Positions 44,233 through 55,889 are shown, counted from the stretch's first letter. The stretch is DNA of 64,000 bases from an uncultured Eubacteriales bacterium (GCA_902800625.1 CADCFG010000007.1:62001-126000), one strand, 5' to 3'. The notes: a model not told the origin generated them from the sequence alone. Numbers and translations are program-made.

Positions 44233-46146
44233 ATGCCGCGCTACAGCTATTCCTCCAGCTATTCCCCGGTGGGGGATCTGTTGGTGGTGTCCATATGCCT
44301 CGTGATGTTCATATTGATGCTCTTTTCCTACAACCGGCGCACCAGCAGCTTCAAGATCTTCCTGATCACTGTGGCGACGCTGGTTGTCGCGTGTTACGCG
44401 GACGTGGTCTTCAATATGCTGGCCACGCTGCACAAGGAGCGGTTCCTGCCCATTGTGAAGGTGATGCGGTGCGTGTACCATGCCTCGCTGTTCACCATAT
44501 TCTTCCTGTTCGTGCTCTACATAGGCGACGTCACCCAGCTGAACCAAAAGCGCCGGCTGCGCAACACGCTCATCGCCGGGCTGATCCTGCTTGTGGTGGT
44601 GGGCGTGGACGTGTACGACACGGTGCGTGGCACCAGCGTTGTGATGGGGGACGACAGGCTGTCGTTCCAGAGCCGGGGCGTGTTCTTCTATGGCTATGTG
44701 GCCTATGTGGCGTTGATCCTGGTGCTGATGACCGCCGTGCGCAAGCGGCTGTACCGCCGTGTGATGCTGGGCTTCTACGGCACGATGGCGATGTCCTTCG
44801 TGGTGCTGCTGGTGCAGGGCGTGCACGGCCAGTCCTCCTTCACGGCGGCCACGTTCCTCTATCCCATGATTGGCATGTTCTACATCATGCACGCCAGCCC
44901 CTACGACGCCGCCATCGGCGCCATCGACAGCCGGGGCCTGGAGGATACGGTGAAGTACAACCTGGAAAACAGGAAGGAATTCGGCTTCCTGAGCCTGTAC
45001 ATGCACGCCTTTGACGAGGAGGGCAAGAGCCTGCCCCCTCACCTGCAGGCCACCATCCGCCGCTTCGCCACCGATTTCTTCCGCGGCGCGATGCTTTTCC
45101 AGGTGGGCAAGGGGCACTGGATGCTGATCTATCCCATCGCCCGCAACCGAAACCATGAAAAGCGCACCAAGGCCATGCTGGACGCCTTCCAGGTGGAGTA
45201 TCGCCTGTTCCAGTACGACTACAAGATCGTGGTGGGCAAGTCCATCGACGAGGTGAGCCGCAGGAACGAGTACGCCTCCTTTATCCGGGACATCCACCGC
45301 ATCATCCCTGAAAACTCGATCTACACCGTCGGCCCCGAGGACGTGAAGCGGTTCAATTCCAACGAGTACGTGCTCCACGAGCTGGAGGATATCTATAAAA
45401 AGCGGGATCTGAACGATCCCCGGGTGCTGGTCTACTGCCAGCCGGTGCTGAACATCCGCACCGGCAGGTACGACACCGCCGAGGCGCTGATGCGGCTGAA
45501 GCTGGAGCGCACGGGCATGGTGTTCCCGGACCGGTTCATTCCCCTGGCGGAGGAATACGGCTATATTCACGTGCTGACGGAGATCATACTGAACAAGACC
45601 TGCCGCCAGATACACCTCCTGATGGAGCAGCACTACGCCGTGACGCGGGTGTCGGTGAACGTGTCGGTGCTGGAGCTGAAGCTGGACCGCTTCTGCGAGG
45701 ACATCACCCGCGTCATCAAGCGCAACGGCATCCCGGGCGACAAGATCGCCATTGAGCTGACCGAGAGCATGACCGACAGCGACTTTATCCTGATGAAGGA
45801 CAAAATCAGCCAGCTGCGAGAGCAGGGCATCAAGTTTTACCTGGACGACTTCGGCACCGGTTATTCCAACCTGGAGCGCATCATGGGCCTGCCCTTCGAT
45901 ATCATCAAGTTCGATCGATCCCTGGTGGTCGCCTGCGGCGCCAGCGAGCGCTCTCAACGGATCGTGCACGGCCTGGCCAACATGCTGGCCCAGCTGGATT
46001 ACGCGGTGCTGTTTGAGGGCGTGGAGACCGCCGACGACGAGGCCATGTGTGAGGACATGTCCGCCTCCTATCTCCAGGGCTACAAGTACTCCAAACCCGT
46101 GCCCATCGAGAAGCTGGCCGGGTATTTTGAAAAGGAAGCGGCGTGA
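44233..46146 (+). CDS. membrane-bound EAL-domain c-di-GMP phosphodiesterase
   Basis: A 637-residue protein. The N-terminal ~230 residues contain about seven membrane helices without a recognised sensor signature. A soluble region (about 235-385) looks like a degenerate GGDEF fold without GGDEF. The EAL domain (about 390-637) has EALMRL (E417), VSVNVSVLEL, DDFGTGYSN (D538-D539), EGVE (E595, E598) and QGYKYSKP. All metal and catalytic positions I can check are kept, so an active phosphodiesterase degrading c-di-GMP to pGpG is likely. It is the first gene of the signalling island. Confidence 0.92.
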   Translation: MPRYSYSSSYSPVGDLLVVSICLVMFILMLFSYNRRTSSFKIFLITVATLVVACYADVVFNMLATLHKERFLPIVKVMRCVYHASLFTIFFLFVLYIGDVTQLNQKRRLRNTLIAGLILLVVVGVDVYDTVRGTSVVMGDDRLSFQSRGVFFYGYVAYVALILVLMTAVRKRLYRRVMLGFYGTMAMSFVVLLVQGVHGQSSFTAATFLYPMIGMFYIMHASPYDAAIGAIDSRGLEDTVKYNLENRKEFGFLSLYMHAFDEEGKSLPPHLQATIRRFATDFFRGAMLFQVGKGHWMLIYPIARNRNHEKRTKAMLDAFQVEYRLFQYDYKIVVGKSIDEVSRRNEYASFIRDIHRIIPENSIYTVGPEDVKRFNSNEYVLHELEDIYKKRDLNDPRVLVYCQPVLNIRTGRYDTAEALMRLKLERTGMVFPDRFIPLAEEYGYIHVLTEIILNKTCRQIHLLMEQHYAVTRVSVNVSVLELKLDRFCEDITRVIKRNGIPGDKIAIELTESMTDSDFILMKDKISQLREQGIKFYLDDFGTGYSNLERIMGLPFDIIKFDRSLVVACGASERSQRIVHGLANMLAQLDYAVLFEGVETADDEAMCEDMSASYLQGYKYSKPVPIEKLAGYFEKEAA

Positions 46147-46238
46147 CCAAACGGCGAAGGCACGGGGTTTCTCAACGGTTTTCTGCCTGGTGCAGCCAAC
46201 ATCCCAAACCCCGCTACAACCAATGCTATTTAATCAAG

Positions 46239-46335
46239 AAAGATTCTTCGACTCCGGCTTCGCCTTCGCTCAGGATGACACGCATGCGATGTGTGTCATC
46301 CTGTGCGGAGCGTCAGCGCAGTCGAAGGATCTTTT
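46239..46335. repeat. AAGATTCTTCGACT MITE copy 1
   Basis: Inverted repeat with AAAGATTCTTCGACTCC and CTCAGGATGACA on the left, TGTCATCCTGTGCGGAGCG and GTCGAAGGATCTTTT on the right. The terminal arms pair over about 40 bp. Related copies are at 53065-53162, 62512-62607 and (partial, duplicated) 54236-54401. It is a widespread non-autonomous palindromic element type in bacteria. Confidence 0.8.
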
Positions 46336-46393
46336 TCGATCTTCTTCCTGAACGACATGGCCGCTTCAAAGGGGTATACCGCGCCTGAAAATG

Positions 46394-46422
46394 TAGACGG
46401 GACGGCTGTTTCCTGTTATAAT
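46394..46422 (+). promoter_or_regulatory. extended -10 promoter of the permease-kinase operon
   Basis: TAGACG (46394-46399), 17-bp spacer, TGT-TATAAT (46417-46422). The next MITE starts 2 bp after the -10, so transcripts from here would begin within its left terminal repeat. Confidence 0.6.
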
Positions 46423-46423
46423 T

Positions 46424-46587
46424 TAGAGTGTGTTTCTAAATTCCCCAAGATGCATTTTCGGCGCCTTGAACTGCATTTCTGCGTTGGTTTCCCTTGACTT
46501 AGCGCCACTAAGCCTGCGGAAAACCGCCTTGAAATGCAGCCCAATCCACTCGAAACTGCACATGTCTCATTTTAGAAACACACTCTA
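46424..46587. mobile_element. 164-bp MITE with perfect 17-bp terminal inverted repeats
   Basis: Left end TAGAGTGTGTTTCTAAA (46424-46440) and right end TTTAGAAACACACTCTA are exact reverse complements. Both begin with TA, which suggests TA-target insertion as for IS630/Tc1-mariner-mobilised elements. An internal ACTGCATTTC / GAAATGCAG pair extends the fold. It has no ORF and depends on a transposase elsewhere. It occupies the presumed 5' UTR of the permease-kinase gene. Confidence 0.85.
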
Positions 46588-46692
46588 GTGGAAACAGCGG
46601 GCCGTGCCGGTATTAGTCGCCGAGATGCGCAAACCAAACGGGATGGCTCCGCCTGCGACCGGGTCAACCCTGCCTTTGGGCTGAATCGAGGA
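46588..46692 (+). other. GC-rich leader with long-range pairing, unassigned
   Basis: CCGGTATTAGTCGC (about 46608-46622) can pair with GCGACCGG (about 46656-46663), enclosing GCAAACC and GGGATGGCT. A CCCTGCCTTTGGG hairpin follows just before the ribosome-binding site. This looks like a folded leader RNA. Short pieces recall the c-di-GMP-I riboswitch (GCAAACC, CCGGGT), but the full core is not present. Confidence 0.35.
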
Positions 46693-46699
46693 TATGGAT

Positions 46700-49567
46700 A
46701 TGGCAAACGTATTTGATCGGAACCGGCGGCTGAGCCCCTACCTGTCCCCGGCGGGGGCCTGGGCGCTGGCGCTGGGCACCAGCGTGGGCTGGGGTTCGCT
46801 GGTCATCACCAGCACCACCTACCTGCCCCAGGCGGGCCCGCTGGGCAGCATACTGGGCATGCTGGCGGGCGCGCTGATTATGCTGGTCATCTGCTGGAAT
46901 TACCACTACATGATCAACAGCATCCCCGATGCCGGCGGCGCCTATGCCTTCGCCAAGGAGACCTTCGGCTACGACCACGGCTTTTTGAGTGCCTGGTTCC
47001 TGGCGCTGACCTACATCGCCATGCTCTGGGCCAACGCCACGGCGCTGCCCCTGTTCGTGGAATACTTCCTGGGCGACGTGTTCCAGTTCGGCTTCCATTA
47101 TAACCTGTTCGGCTACGAGGTGTACTTCGGCGAGGCGCTGCTGTCCGTGGGGGCCATCCTGCTGGCGGCGCTGCTGTGCGCCAACAGCCGTAAATTCACC
47201 GCCCGGGCCATGGTGGGCATGGTAGGCGCCATCATCGCGGGCATAACGGTGTGCTTCGCGGTTGCCATGGCGAAGCGGGGTGGCTTCTCCGGCATCATGC
47301 GCCCGCCGTTTGTGCCGGGCAAGAGCGCATTCCAGCAGGTGCTGCGCATCGCCAGCATCTCCTCCTGGGCCTATATCGGCTTTGAGAACATGTCCCACTT
47401 CTCCGAGGAGTTTTCCTTCCCGCACAAGAGAACGCTGAAGCTGCTGGTGGGCGCGGTGTTGACGGCGCTGGCGCTGTACGTGGCCATCATACTGCTGTCG
47501 GTGTCCTACCTGCCGGAGGGCTGCGCCAGCTGGCTGGACTACGTGAGCAGCATCGGCGACATCTCCCGCATCCGCGAGCTTCCCGCCTTCGGCGCGGTCG
47601 GGGCCTACATGGGCGGCACAGGCGTGGCGATCCTGGCCGTGGTGCAGCTGGCCCTGATCCTCACCAGCCTCATCGGCAACACCGTGGCCCTCAGCCGACT
47701 GCTGTTCGCCATGGCCAAGGACGACGTGATCCCCCGGCGCTTTGCCGGTTTGAACGACAAGGGCATTCCTGCGAAGGCCATTTGGCTGATCGCCGCCCTG
47801 TCGGCGCTGGTGCCCTTCATCGGCCGCGCCGCCATCGGATGGATCGTGGACGTGACCACCATCGGCGCCACCATCATCTTCGGCTTCGTGTCCGCCTCCG
47901 CATGGAAGATGGCCCGATCCCGCGGCGACAGGCTCTACCGGGCCACGGGCCTGGCAGGCATGGTGTTGATGGTGGGCTTCGCGCTGTATCTGTTGCTGTT
48001 CAACCTGCTGTCTGCGGATGCCATGGAGCGGGAGTCCTACTTCCTGTTCACCATGTGGGCGGTGTTCGGGTTCCTGTTCTTCATCAGCATCCTGCGCAGG
48101 GACTACACCCGCAAGTTCGGACGCTCCACCATCGTGTGGATCGCGCTGCTGCTGCTGGTGCTGTTCACGTCGCTGATCTGGATGAGCCAGTTCTCCGTGG
48201 ACAGCGCGCGGCGCTCCATGGAGGACGTGCGCGCCCACTACATCGGCGCCTCCGCCGCCTTCACCGAGGCGGACCAGCAGGTGCTGGAGCTGGAGATGAA
48301 CGAGCTGCGGCGCGCCAACGTGCGCAGCATGGCGGTGGTCATCCTGTTGTTTATGGTGTCGCTGGGCATCCACGTGCTGCTGCAAAAGAAGCATGAGACC
48401 CTGGAGCGGGAGAAGATGCGCGCCGAGGAGGGAAGCCGCGCCAAGAGCCGGTTCCTGTTCAACATGTCCCATGACATCCGCACGCCCATGAATGCCATCA
48501 TCGGCTTCACCCACTTGGCCAAGCAGCCCGGGGTGACGATGGCGGAGAAGGACGAATACCTGGGCAAGATCGAAAGCTCCGGCCAGCAGCTGCTGGGCAT
48601 CATCAACGACGTGCTGGACATGAGCCGCATCGAAAACGGCAAGATGGATCTGACCCCCGCGCCCATGAGCCTGTCCCGGGCGCTGGAGGAGGCCAAGGAC
48701 CTGTTCGCCACCCAGATGCAGGAGAAGGGCGTGGCCTTCACGGTGGACAGCGACCTGCGCCATCCCTGGGTGATGTGCGACCGGAACCGCTTCAACCGCA
48801 TCCTGCTGAACCTCTTGAGCAACGCCTACAAGTTCACGCCCAAGGGCGGCGCGGTTTCGGTACATCTGGAGGAGACCGGCCCGGCGGACTACGAGCTGCG
48901 GGTGAAGGACAGCGGCATCGGCATGAGCGCCGACTTCCTGGAGAACGTGTTCACGCCGTTTGAGCGGGAGCGCACCTCCACCGTTTCCGGCATCCAGGGC
49001 ACCGGCCTGGGCCTGAGCATCACCAAGAGCATCGTGGAGCTGATGAGCGGCACCGTGGCCGTGACCAGCGAGCCCGGAAAGGGCGCCGAGTTCATCATCC
49101 GCCTGCCGCTGCCCGCCGCCGAGGCCCCCGCGGAGTTCCCCGAGGAGCGGGGAAGCGAGGGGGGCGTGGACTTCACCGCCATGCGGCTTCTGCTGGTGGA
49201 GGACAATGCCATCAACATGGAGATCGCGAAGATGATCCTCACCCAGGCGGGCTTCATGCTGGACACCGCCGAGGACGGCAAGGCCGCGCTGGACATCGTC
49301 AGCCAGAGCCAGCCGGGGGATTACGACGCGATCCTGATGGACATCCAGATGCCGGTGATGAACGGCTATGAGGCCACCCGGGCCATCCGGGCGCTGCCGG
49401 ACCCGGCGCTGGCGGGCATCCCCATCATCGCCATGACCGCCAACGTGTTCCAGGAGGACGTGCAGGCCGCCCGCAACGCCGGCATGGACGGGCACATCGC
49501 CAAGCCCCTGGACGTGGAAAAGATGCTTTCGACCCTGGCCCAGGTGCTCTCAAAGCGCCACGGGTGA
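46700..49567 (+). CDS. amino acid permease - histidine kinase - receiver fusion protein
   Basis: A 955-residue three-part protein. Residues ~8-440 are an APC-superfamily amino acid permease: about 12 membrane helices starting LSPAGAWALALGTSVGWGSLV, with GGAYAFAKETFGYDHGFLSAW and an FENMSHFSEEF segment. A further membrane/linker region (~440-570) leads into a histidine kinase with H-box FNMSHDIRTPMNAIIGF (His591), N-box LLSNAYKFTP (~705), G1 DSGIGMS (~737) and G2 GTGLGLSI. A C-terminal receiver (~830-950) has phospho-acceptor Asp881 in LMDIQMP. GAGG lies 8 bases before the second ATG, hence MANVF. It probably couples sensing or transport of an amino acid or amine to phosphorelay. CbrA (SLC5-kinase) is a precedent of a different transporter family. 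Confidence 0.9.
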   Translation: MANVFDRNRRLSPYLSPAGAWALALGTSVGWGSLVITSTTYLPQAGPLGSILGMLAGALIMLVICWNYHYMINSIPDAGGAYAFAKETFGYDHGFLSAWFLALTYIAMLWANATALPLFVEYFLGDVFQFGFHYNLFGYEVYFGEALLSVGAILLAALLCANSRKFTARAMVGMVGAIIAGITVCFAVAMAKRGGFSGIMRPPFVPGKSAFQQVLRIASISSWAYIGFENMSHFSEEFSFPHKRTLKLLVGAVLTALALYVAIILLSVSYLPEGCASWLDYVSSIGDISRIRELPAFGAVGAYMGGTGVAILAVVQLALILTSLIGNTVALSRLLFAMAKDDVIPRRFAGLNDKGIPAKAIWLIAALSALVPFIGRAAIGWIVDVTTIGATIIFGFVSASAWKMARSRGDRLYRATGLAGMVLMVGFALYLLLFNLLSADAMERESYFLFTMWAVFGFLFFISILRRDYTRKFGRSTIVWIALLLLVLFTSLIWMSQFSVDSARRSMEDVRAHYIGASAAFTEADQQVLELEMNELRRANVRSMAVVILLFMVSLGIHVLLQKKHETLEREKMRAEEGSRAKSRFLFNMSHDIRTPMNAIIGFTHLAKQPGVTMAEKDEYLGKIESSGQQLLGIINDVLDMSRIENGKMDLTPAPMSLSRALEEAKDLFATQMQEKGVAFTVDSDLRHPWVMCDRNRFNRILLNLLSNAYKFTPKGGAVSVHLEETGPADYELRVKDSGIGMSADFLENVFTPFERERTSTVSGIQGTGLGLSITKSIVELMSGTVAVTSEPGKGAEFIIRLPLPAAEAPAEFPEERGSEGGVDFTAMRLLLVEDNAINMEIAKMILTQAGFMLDTAEDGKAALDIVSQSQPGDYDAILMDIQMPVMNGYEATRAIRALPDPALAGIPIIAMTANVFQEDVQAARNAGMDGHIAKPLDVEKMLSTLAQVLSKRHG

Positions 49568-49615
49568 GCCAATATCCCCGACGATCCCCCCGACCCATCA
49601 GAGGAGGACCCCCGT

Positions 49616-53017
<3,402 letters not shown>

Positions 53018-53023
53018 CAAAAG

Positions 53024-53203
53024 AAAAAGGCCCTTCCGCTCGGAAAAGCCATATTTTGAACAGCGAAGATTCTTCTACTCTGGCTTCGCCTCCGCTCAGA
53101 ATGACAATCCACCTTCCGGTGTCATCCTGAGCGGAGCGCAAGCGCAGTCGAAGGATCTTTTTGGCTTGGTCCCAATGACATAGCCGCCTGGAAGGACCCT
53201 TTT
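53024..53203. repeat. terminator-like stem with a nested AAGATTCTTCGACT MITE (copy 2)
   Basis: Outer arms AAAAAGGCCCTTCC (53024-53036) and GGAAGGACCCTTTT (53190-53203) are complementary and look like the halves of a terminator following the hybrid kinase. The MITE (53065-53162; CTCAGAATGACA ... TGTCATCCTGAGCGGAGCG) sits between them, apparently inserted in the loop. The 200-bp gap contains nothing else. Confidence 0.7.
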
Positions 53204-53218
53204 GCGTCGCCGATGCCC

Positions 53219-54211
53219 CTACTGCGCCTGCATGGCGGTCATGGCGATGGTGTTCACGATGTCCTCCACCGAGCAGCCCCGGGACAGGTCGTTGCAGGGC
53301 TTCGCCAGCCCCTGCAGCACCGCGAAGGCCTCGGCTCCGGCCACCCGCTGGGTGATCTTGTAGCAGATGTTGCCCGCCTGCAGGTCCGGGAAGATCAGCA
53401 CGTTGGCCCGGCCCGCCACGGGGCTGCCGGGGGCCTTCGACGCGCCGATTTCCGGCACCAGCGCGGCGTCGGGCTGCATCTCGCCGTCCAGCATCAGGTT
53501 GGGCGCCAGCTCGTGGGCGATCTCCACGGCCTTCTTCACCTTGTCCACCAGCTCGTGCTTCGCGCTGCCCTTGGTGGAGAAGGACAGCATCGCCACCCGC
53601 GGCTCCTCGAAGCCGCACAGCTTCCGGGCGGTCTCCGCGGCGGAGACGGCGATGTGGGCCAGCTCCTCGGCGGTGGGGCAGGGGACCACCACGCAGTCTG
53701 CGTACACCAGCAGACCGTCCTCGCCCAGCGCCCGGTTCTGGCACTGGATCAGGAAGCTGGAGGAAACCACCTTCATGCCCGGGGCGGTCTTGATGATCTG
53801 CAGCGCCGGGCGCAGCATGTCGCCGGTGGTGTGGGTCGCGCCGGACACCAGTCCGTGGGCGTCGCCCAGCTTCACCATCAGCACGCCGTGGTACATGGCG
53901 TCGCGGGCCAGCCTCGCGGCCTCCTCCCGGGTCAGACCCTTGGCCTTGCGCAGCTCGTAGAGCGCCTCGGCGTAGTCGGCGGACTTGGGGTTTTTGGCCG
54001 GATCGACGATCGCGACGCCTGCCAGCGCCACGCCCGCGTCCCGCGCCACGGCCCCGATTCTCTCCGCATCACCCAGCAGCACCGGCCTGGCCAGTCCCAG
54101 CCGGGCCACCTCGGCCGCCGCCCTCACCGTGCGGGGCTCGTCGCCCTCCGGCAGCGCGATGGTCTTCACATTTGAACGCGCCTTGGCGTAGATCTTCTCC
54201 ATCATGTTCAT
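53219..54211 (-). CDS. pta: phosphate acetyltransferase
   Basis: A 330-residue phosphotransacetylase (PTA_PTB fold, short form without regulatory N-terminus). Motifs: TIALPEGDEPRTVRAA, GLVSGATHTTGDMLRPALQII, MLSFSTKGSAKHE, LDGEMQPDAAL, NVLIFPDLQAGNICYKI and the diagnostic C-terminal LQGLAKPCNDLSRG. It interconverts acetyl-CoA and acetyl phosphate. GGGAGG lies 8 bases before the ATG. It is encoded just downstream of buk on the same strand, suggesting a coupled acyl-CoA to acyl-phosphate to acid pathway. Confidence 0.92.
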   Translation of the reverse strand: MNMMEKIYAKARSNVKTIALPEGDEPRTVRAAAEVARLGLARPVLLGDAERIGAVARDAGVALAGVAIVDPAKNPKSADYAEALYELRKAKGLTREEAARLARDAMYHGVLMVKLGDAHGLVSGATHTTGDMLRPALQIIKTAPGMKVVSSSFLIQCQNRALGEDGLLVYADCVVVPCPTAEELAHIAVSAAETARKLCGFEEPRVAMLSFSTKGSAKHELVDKVKKAVEIAHELAPNLMLDGEMQPDAALVPEIGASKAPGSPVAGRANVLIFPDLQAGNICYKITQRVAGAEAFAVLQGLAKPCNDLSRGCSVEDIVNTIAMTAMQAQ

Positions 54212-54235
54212 GGCTGTACCTCCCTATAGGTCGGA

Positions 54236-54401
54236 AAGATTCTTCGACTCCGGCTTCGCCTCCGCTCAGAATGACACCGGAGCCCCGGCGTTGTCATCCC
54301 GGGCGAAGCGCGGGGTTGGCATATCTATAGATTGATCGGCTTCGCCTCCGCTCAGAATGACACCGGAGCCCCGGCGCTGTCATCCCGGGCGAAGCGCGGG
54401 G
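54236..54401. repeat. duplicated 65-bp MITE fragment between buk and pta
   Basis: A 65-bp unit (54251-54315) beginning CGGCTTCGCCTCCGCTCAG and ending GAAGCGCGGGG recurs at 54337-54401 with a single difference I can see. It derives from the AAGATTCTTCGACT element and fills the space between the two genes. Confidence 0.8.
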
Positions 54402-54406
54402 CCTGT

Positions 54407-55525
54407 TTACAGGTCGATGTCCCCAAAGCCCTGCCACACCGGCACGCCGGTGTACTTCAGCGGCTCCACTTCGCCGCGCACGGCCTTCAGCGCGCCCCAG
54501 GCCAGCGCCTCCTGCTCCAGTTCGCCGGGGTAGGTGTGCACCGGGGCGATCCAGCCGCAGCGCCTGCGGATGCCCTCGGCTACGTCGCCAAAGCGCACCA
54601 GCCCGCCGGTGAGCAGTATGCCGTCCACCTGGCCGCAGAGCACCGCGCTCATCTCGCCGATCATCTTGCACACCTGGTAGATCATGGTCTGCCACACCAG
54701 CGTGGCCTTGCGGTCGCCCGCGTCCACAAGCGCGTGGATGGCGTCGGAGTCGGAGGTGCCGAACAGGCTGACGAACCCGCCGGAGCGGGCGCACAGCAGC
54801 CGAGCCTCGTCCAGGGTGTGGTCCTCCAGCCAGTCCATCAGCGCCAGCGCCGGCACGCTGCCGATGCGGGTGGGCGTGAACGCGCCTTCGCCGTCGGCAC
54901 CCATGTTGCCGTCCACCATGCGGCCGTGGTCGTGGGCGGACACGGTGATGCCGCCGTCGATGTGGGCCACGATGAAGTTGCAGTCCTCATAGCGCCTGCC
55001 GATGCTCCCGGCATGGTACTCGGCCACGGCCTTCTGGTTCAGCACGTGGGAGTGGCTGACCCGATAGACGCCCTTGATGCCCGTCAGGCGCGCCAGCTCG
55101 CCGTACTCGTCCACGTTGGTGGGATTCAGGGTGTAGGCGGGCTTGTGGAAATGCTGGGCGAACTTCCAGGCCAGCATCACGCCCAGCTTGGCGGGGTGCT
55201 CGCTGCCGCCCACGGCGGCCACGGTGTCGTGGTACAGCCGCTCGTCGATCTCCGTCACGCCCCCGGGCTGGGTACAGGCGCTGCCGCCGCGGCCCACGAA
55301 CACGTCGATGTCCGCCGGGTCCACGCCCTCCTCCTTCAGCATATCCAGGATCACCTGGTAGCGGAAGGGCATCTGGTCGTTCACGTGGGGATATTGCAGC
55401 AGCACCGGCGCGTCGTGGAACAGGCTGTGCTCGAACAGGGATTTTTCGTTTTCGAACAGGCTCACCTTCGTGGAGGTGGAGCCGGGGTTGATCACCAGCA
55501 GCTTGCAGGTCTTTTGTTCGCTCAT
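54407..55525 (-). CDS. buk: butyrate kinase family acyl kinase
   Basis: A 372-residue ASKHA acyl kinase of the butyrate kinase branch: LLVINPGSTSTKVSLFENEK (ATP-binding phosphate 1 region), FVGRGGSACTQPGGV, IVAHIDGGITVSAHDHGRMVD and ILLTGGLVRFG. These are buk-like rather than ackA-like (ackA starts VLVINCGSSSLKY). It makes ATP from an acyl phosphate. Its operon partner is a Pta and not a phosphotransbutyrylase, so acetate or propionate as well as butyrate are possible products. The start is set at MSEQKT with GCGAGG upstream. Confidence 0.88.
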   Translation of the reverse strand: MSEQKTCKLLVINPGSTSTKVSLFENEKSLFEHSLFHDAPVLLQYPHVNDQMPFRYQVILDMLKEEGVDPADIDVFVGRGGSACTQPGGVTEIDERLYHDTVAAVGGSEHPAKLGVMLAWKFAQHFHKPAYTLNPTNVDEYGELARLTGIKGVYRVSHSHVLNQKAVAEYHAGSIGRRYEDCNFIVAHIDGGITVSAHDHGRMVDGNMGADGEGAFTPTRIGSVPALALMDWLEDHTLDEARLLCARSGGFVSLFGTSDSDAIHALVDAGDRKATLVWQTMIYQVCKMIGEMSAVLCGQVDGILLTGGLVRFGDVAEGIRRRCGWIAPVHTYPGELEQEALAWGALKAVRGEVEPLKYTGVPVWQGFGDIDL

Positions 55526-55557
55526 GGGGGGTGCCTCGCTTCTGTTTTGTTGGATTG

Positions 55558-55566
55558 AGTATAGCA
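55558..55566 (-). promoter_or_regulatory. extended -10 promoter of buk-pta
   Basis: TGCTATACT on the minus strand about 35 bp upstream of the buk start; no good -35. Confidence 0.5.
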
Positions 55567-55696
55567 CAGGATGGCGCGCGGCGGTGTAAAGAGTTGGATA
55601 AAATCGAAGGGCGATTTCCGGAACCCGGCCCGGATGGATCGGCAGAGAAGGGCTTGAGGGGCAAAGAAAATCCCTGATTCCGAAGAATCAGGGATT

Positions 55697-55771
55697 TGGC
55701 ACCGCCACGGGGACTCGAACCCCGGTTTTCGCCGTGAGAGGGCGACGTCTTAACCGCTTGACCATGGCGGC
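55697..55771 (-). tRNA. tRNA-Glu (anticodon CTC)
   Basis: A cloverleaf can be folded on the minus strand: acceptor GCCGCCA / TGGCGGT, T-arm CGGGGTTCGAGTCCCCG, anticodon stem TCGCC / GGCGA with loop CTCTCAC, giving anticodon CTC (reads GAG). The 3' CCA is encoded. It lies 5 bp downstream of tRNA-Gln. Confidence 0.93.
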
Positions 55772-55776
55772 ATACT

Positions 55777-55850
55777 TGGCTGCCGAACCTGGATTCGAAC
55801 CAGGACTAAATGAGTCAGAGTCATTCGTGCTACCTTTACACAATTCGGCA
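55777..55850 (-). tRNA. tRNA-Gln (anticodon CTG)
   Basis: Minus-strand cloverleaf: acceptor TGCCGAA / TTCGGCA, T-arm CCTGGTTCGAATCCAGG, anticodon stem AATGA / TCATT with loop CTCTGAC, giving anticodon CTG (reads CAG). The terminal U1-A72 pair is typical of bacterial tRNA-Gln. CCA encoded. Confidence 0.93.
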
Positions 55851-55889
55851 ACGTCGTCCGAACACGATCGTGCCCGACCGACAAGAGAT

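Noticed and set aside
44935..45390. Active GGDEF diguanylate cyclase domain in the EAL protein
   Set aside because: No GG(D/E)EF or I-site motif can be found in this segment; at most a degenerate GGDEF fold.
46600..46690. c-di-GMP-I (GEMM) riboswitch upstream of the permease-kinase gene
   Set aside because: Only GCAAACC and CCGGGT fragments match; the GGGACGCAAAGCC block and tetraloop-receptor stems are missing.
46664..49495. 943-codon minus-strand open frame opposite the permease-kinase
   Set aside because: Same shadow effect; plus-strand protein has conserved catalytic residues and a ribosome-binding site.
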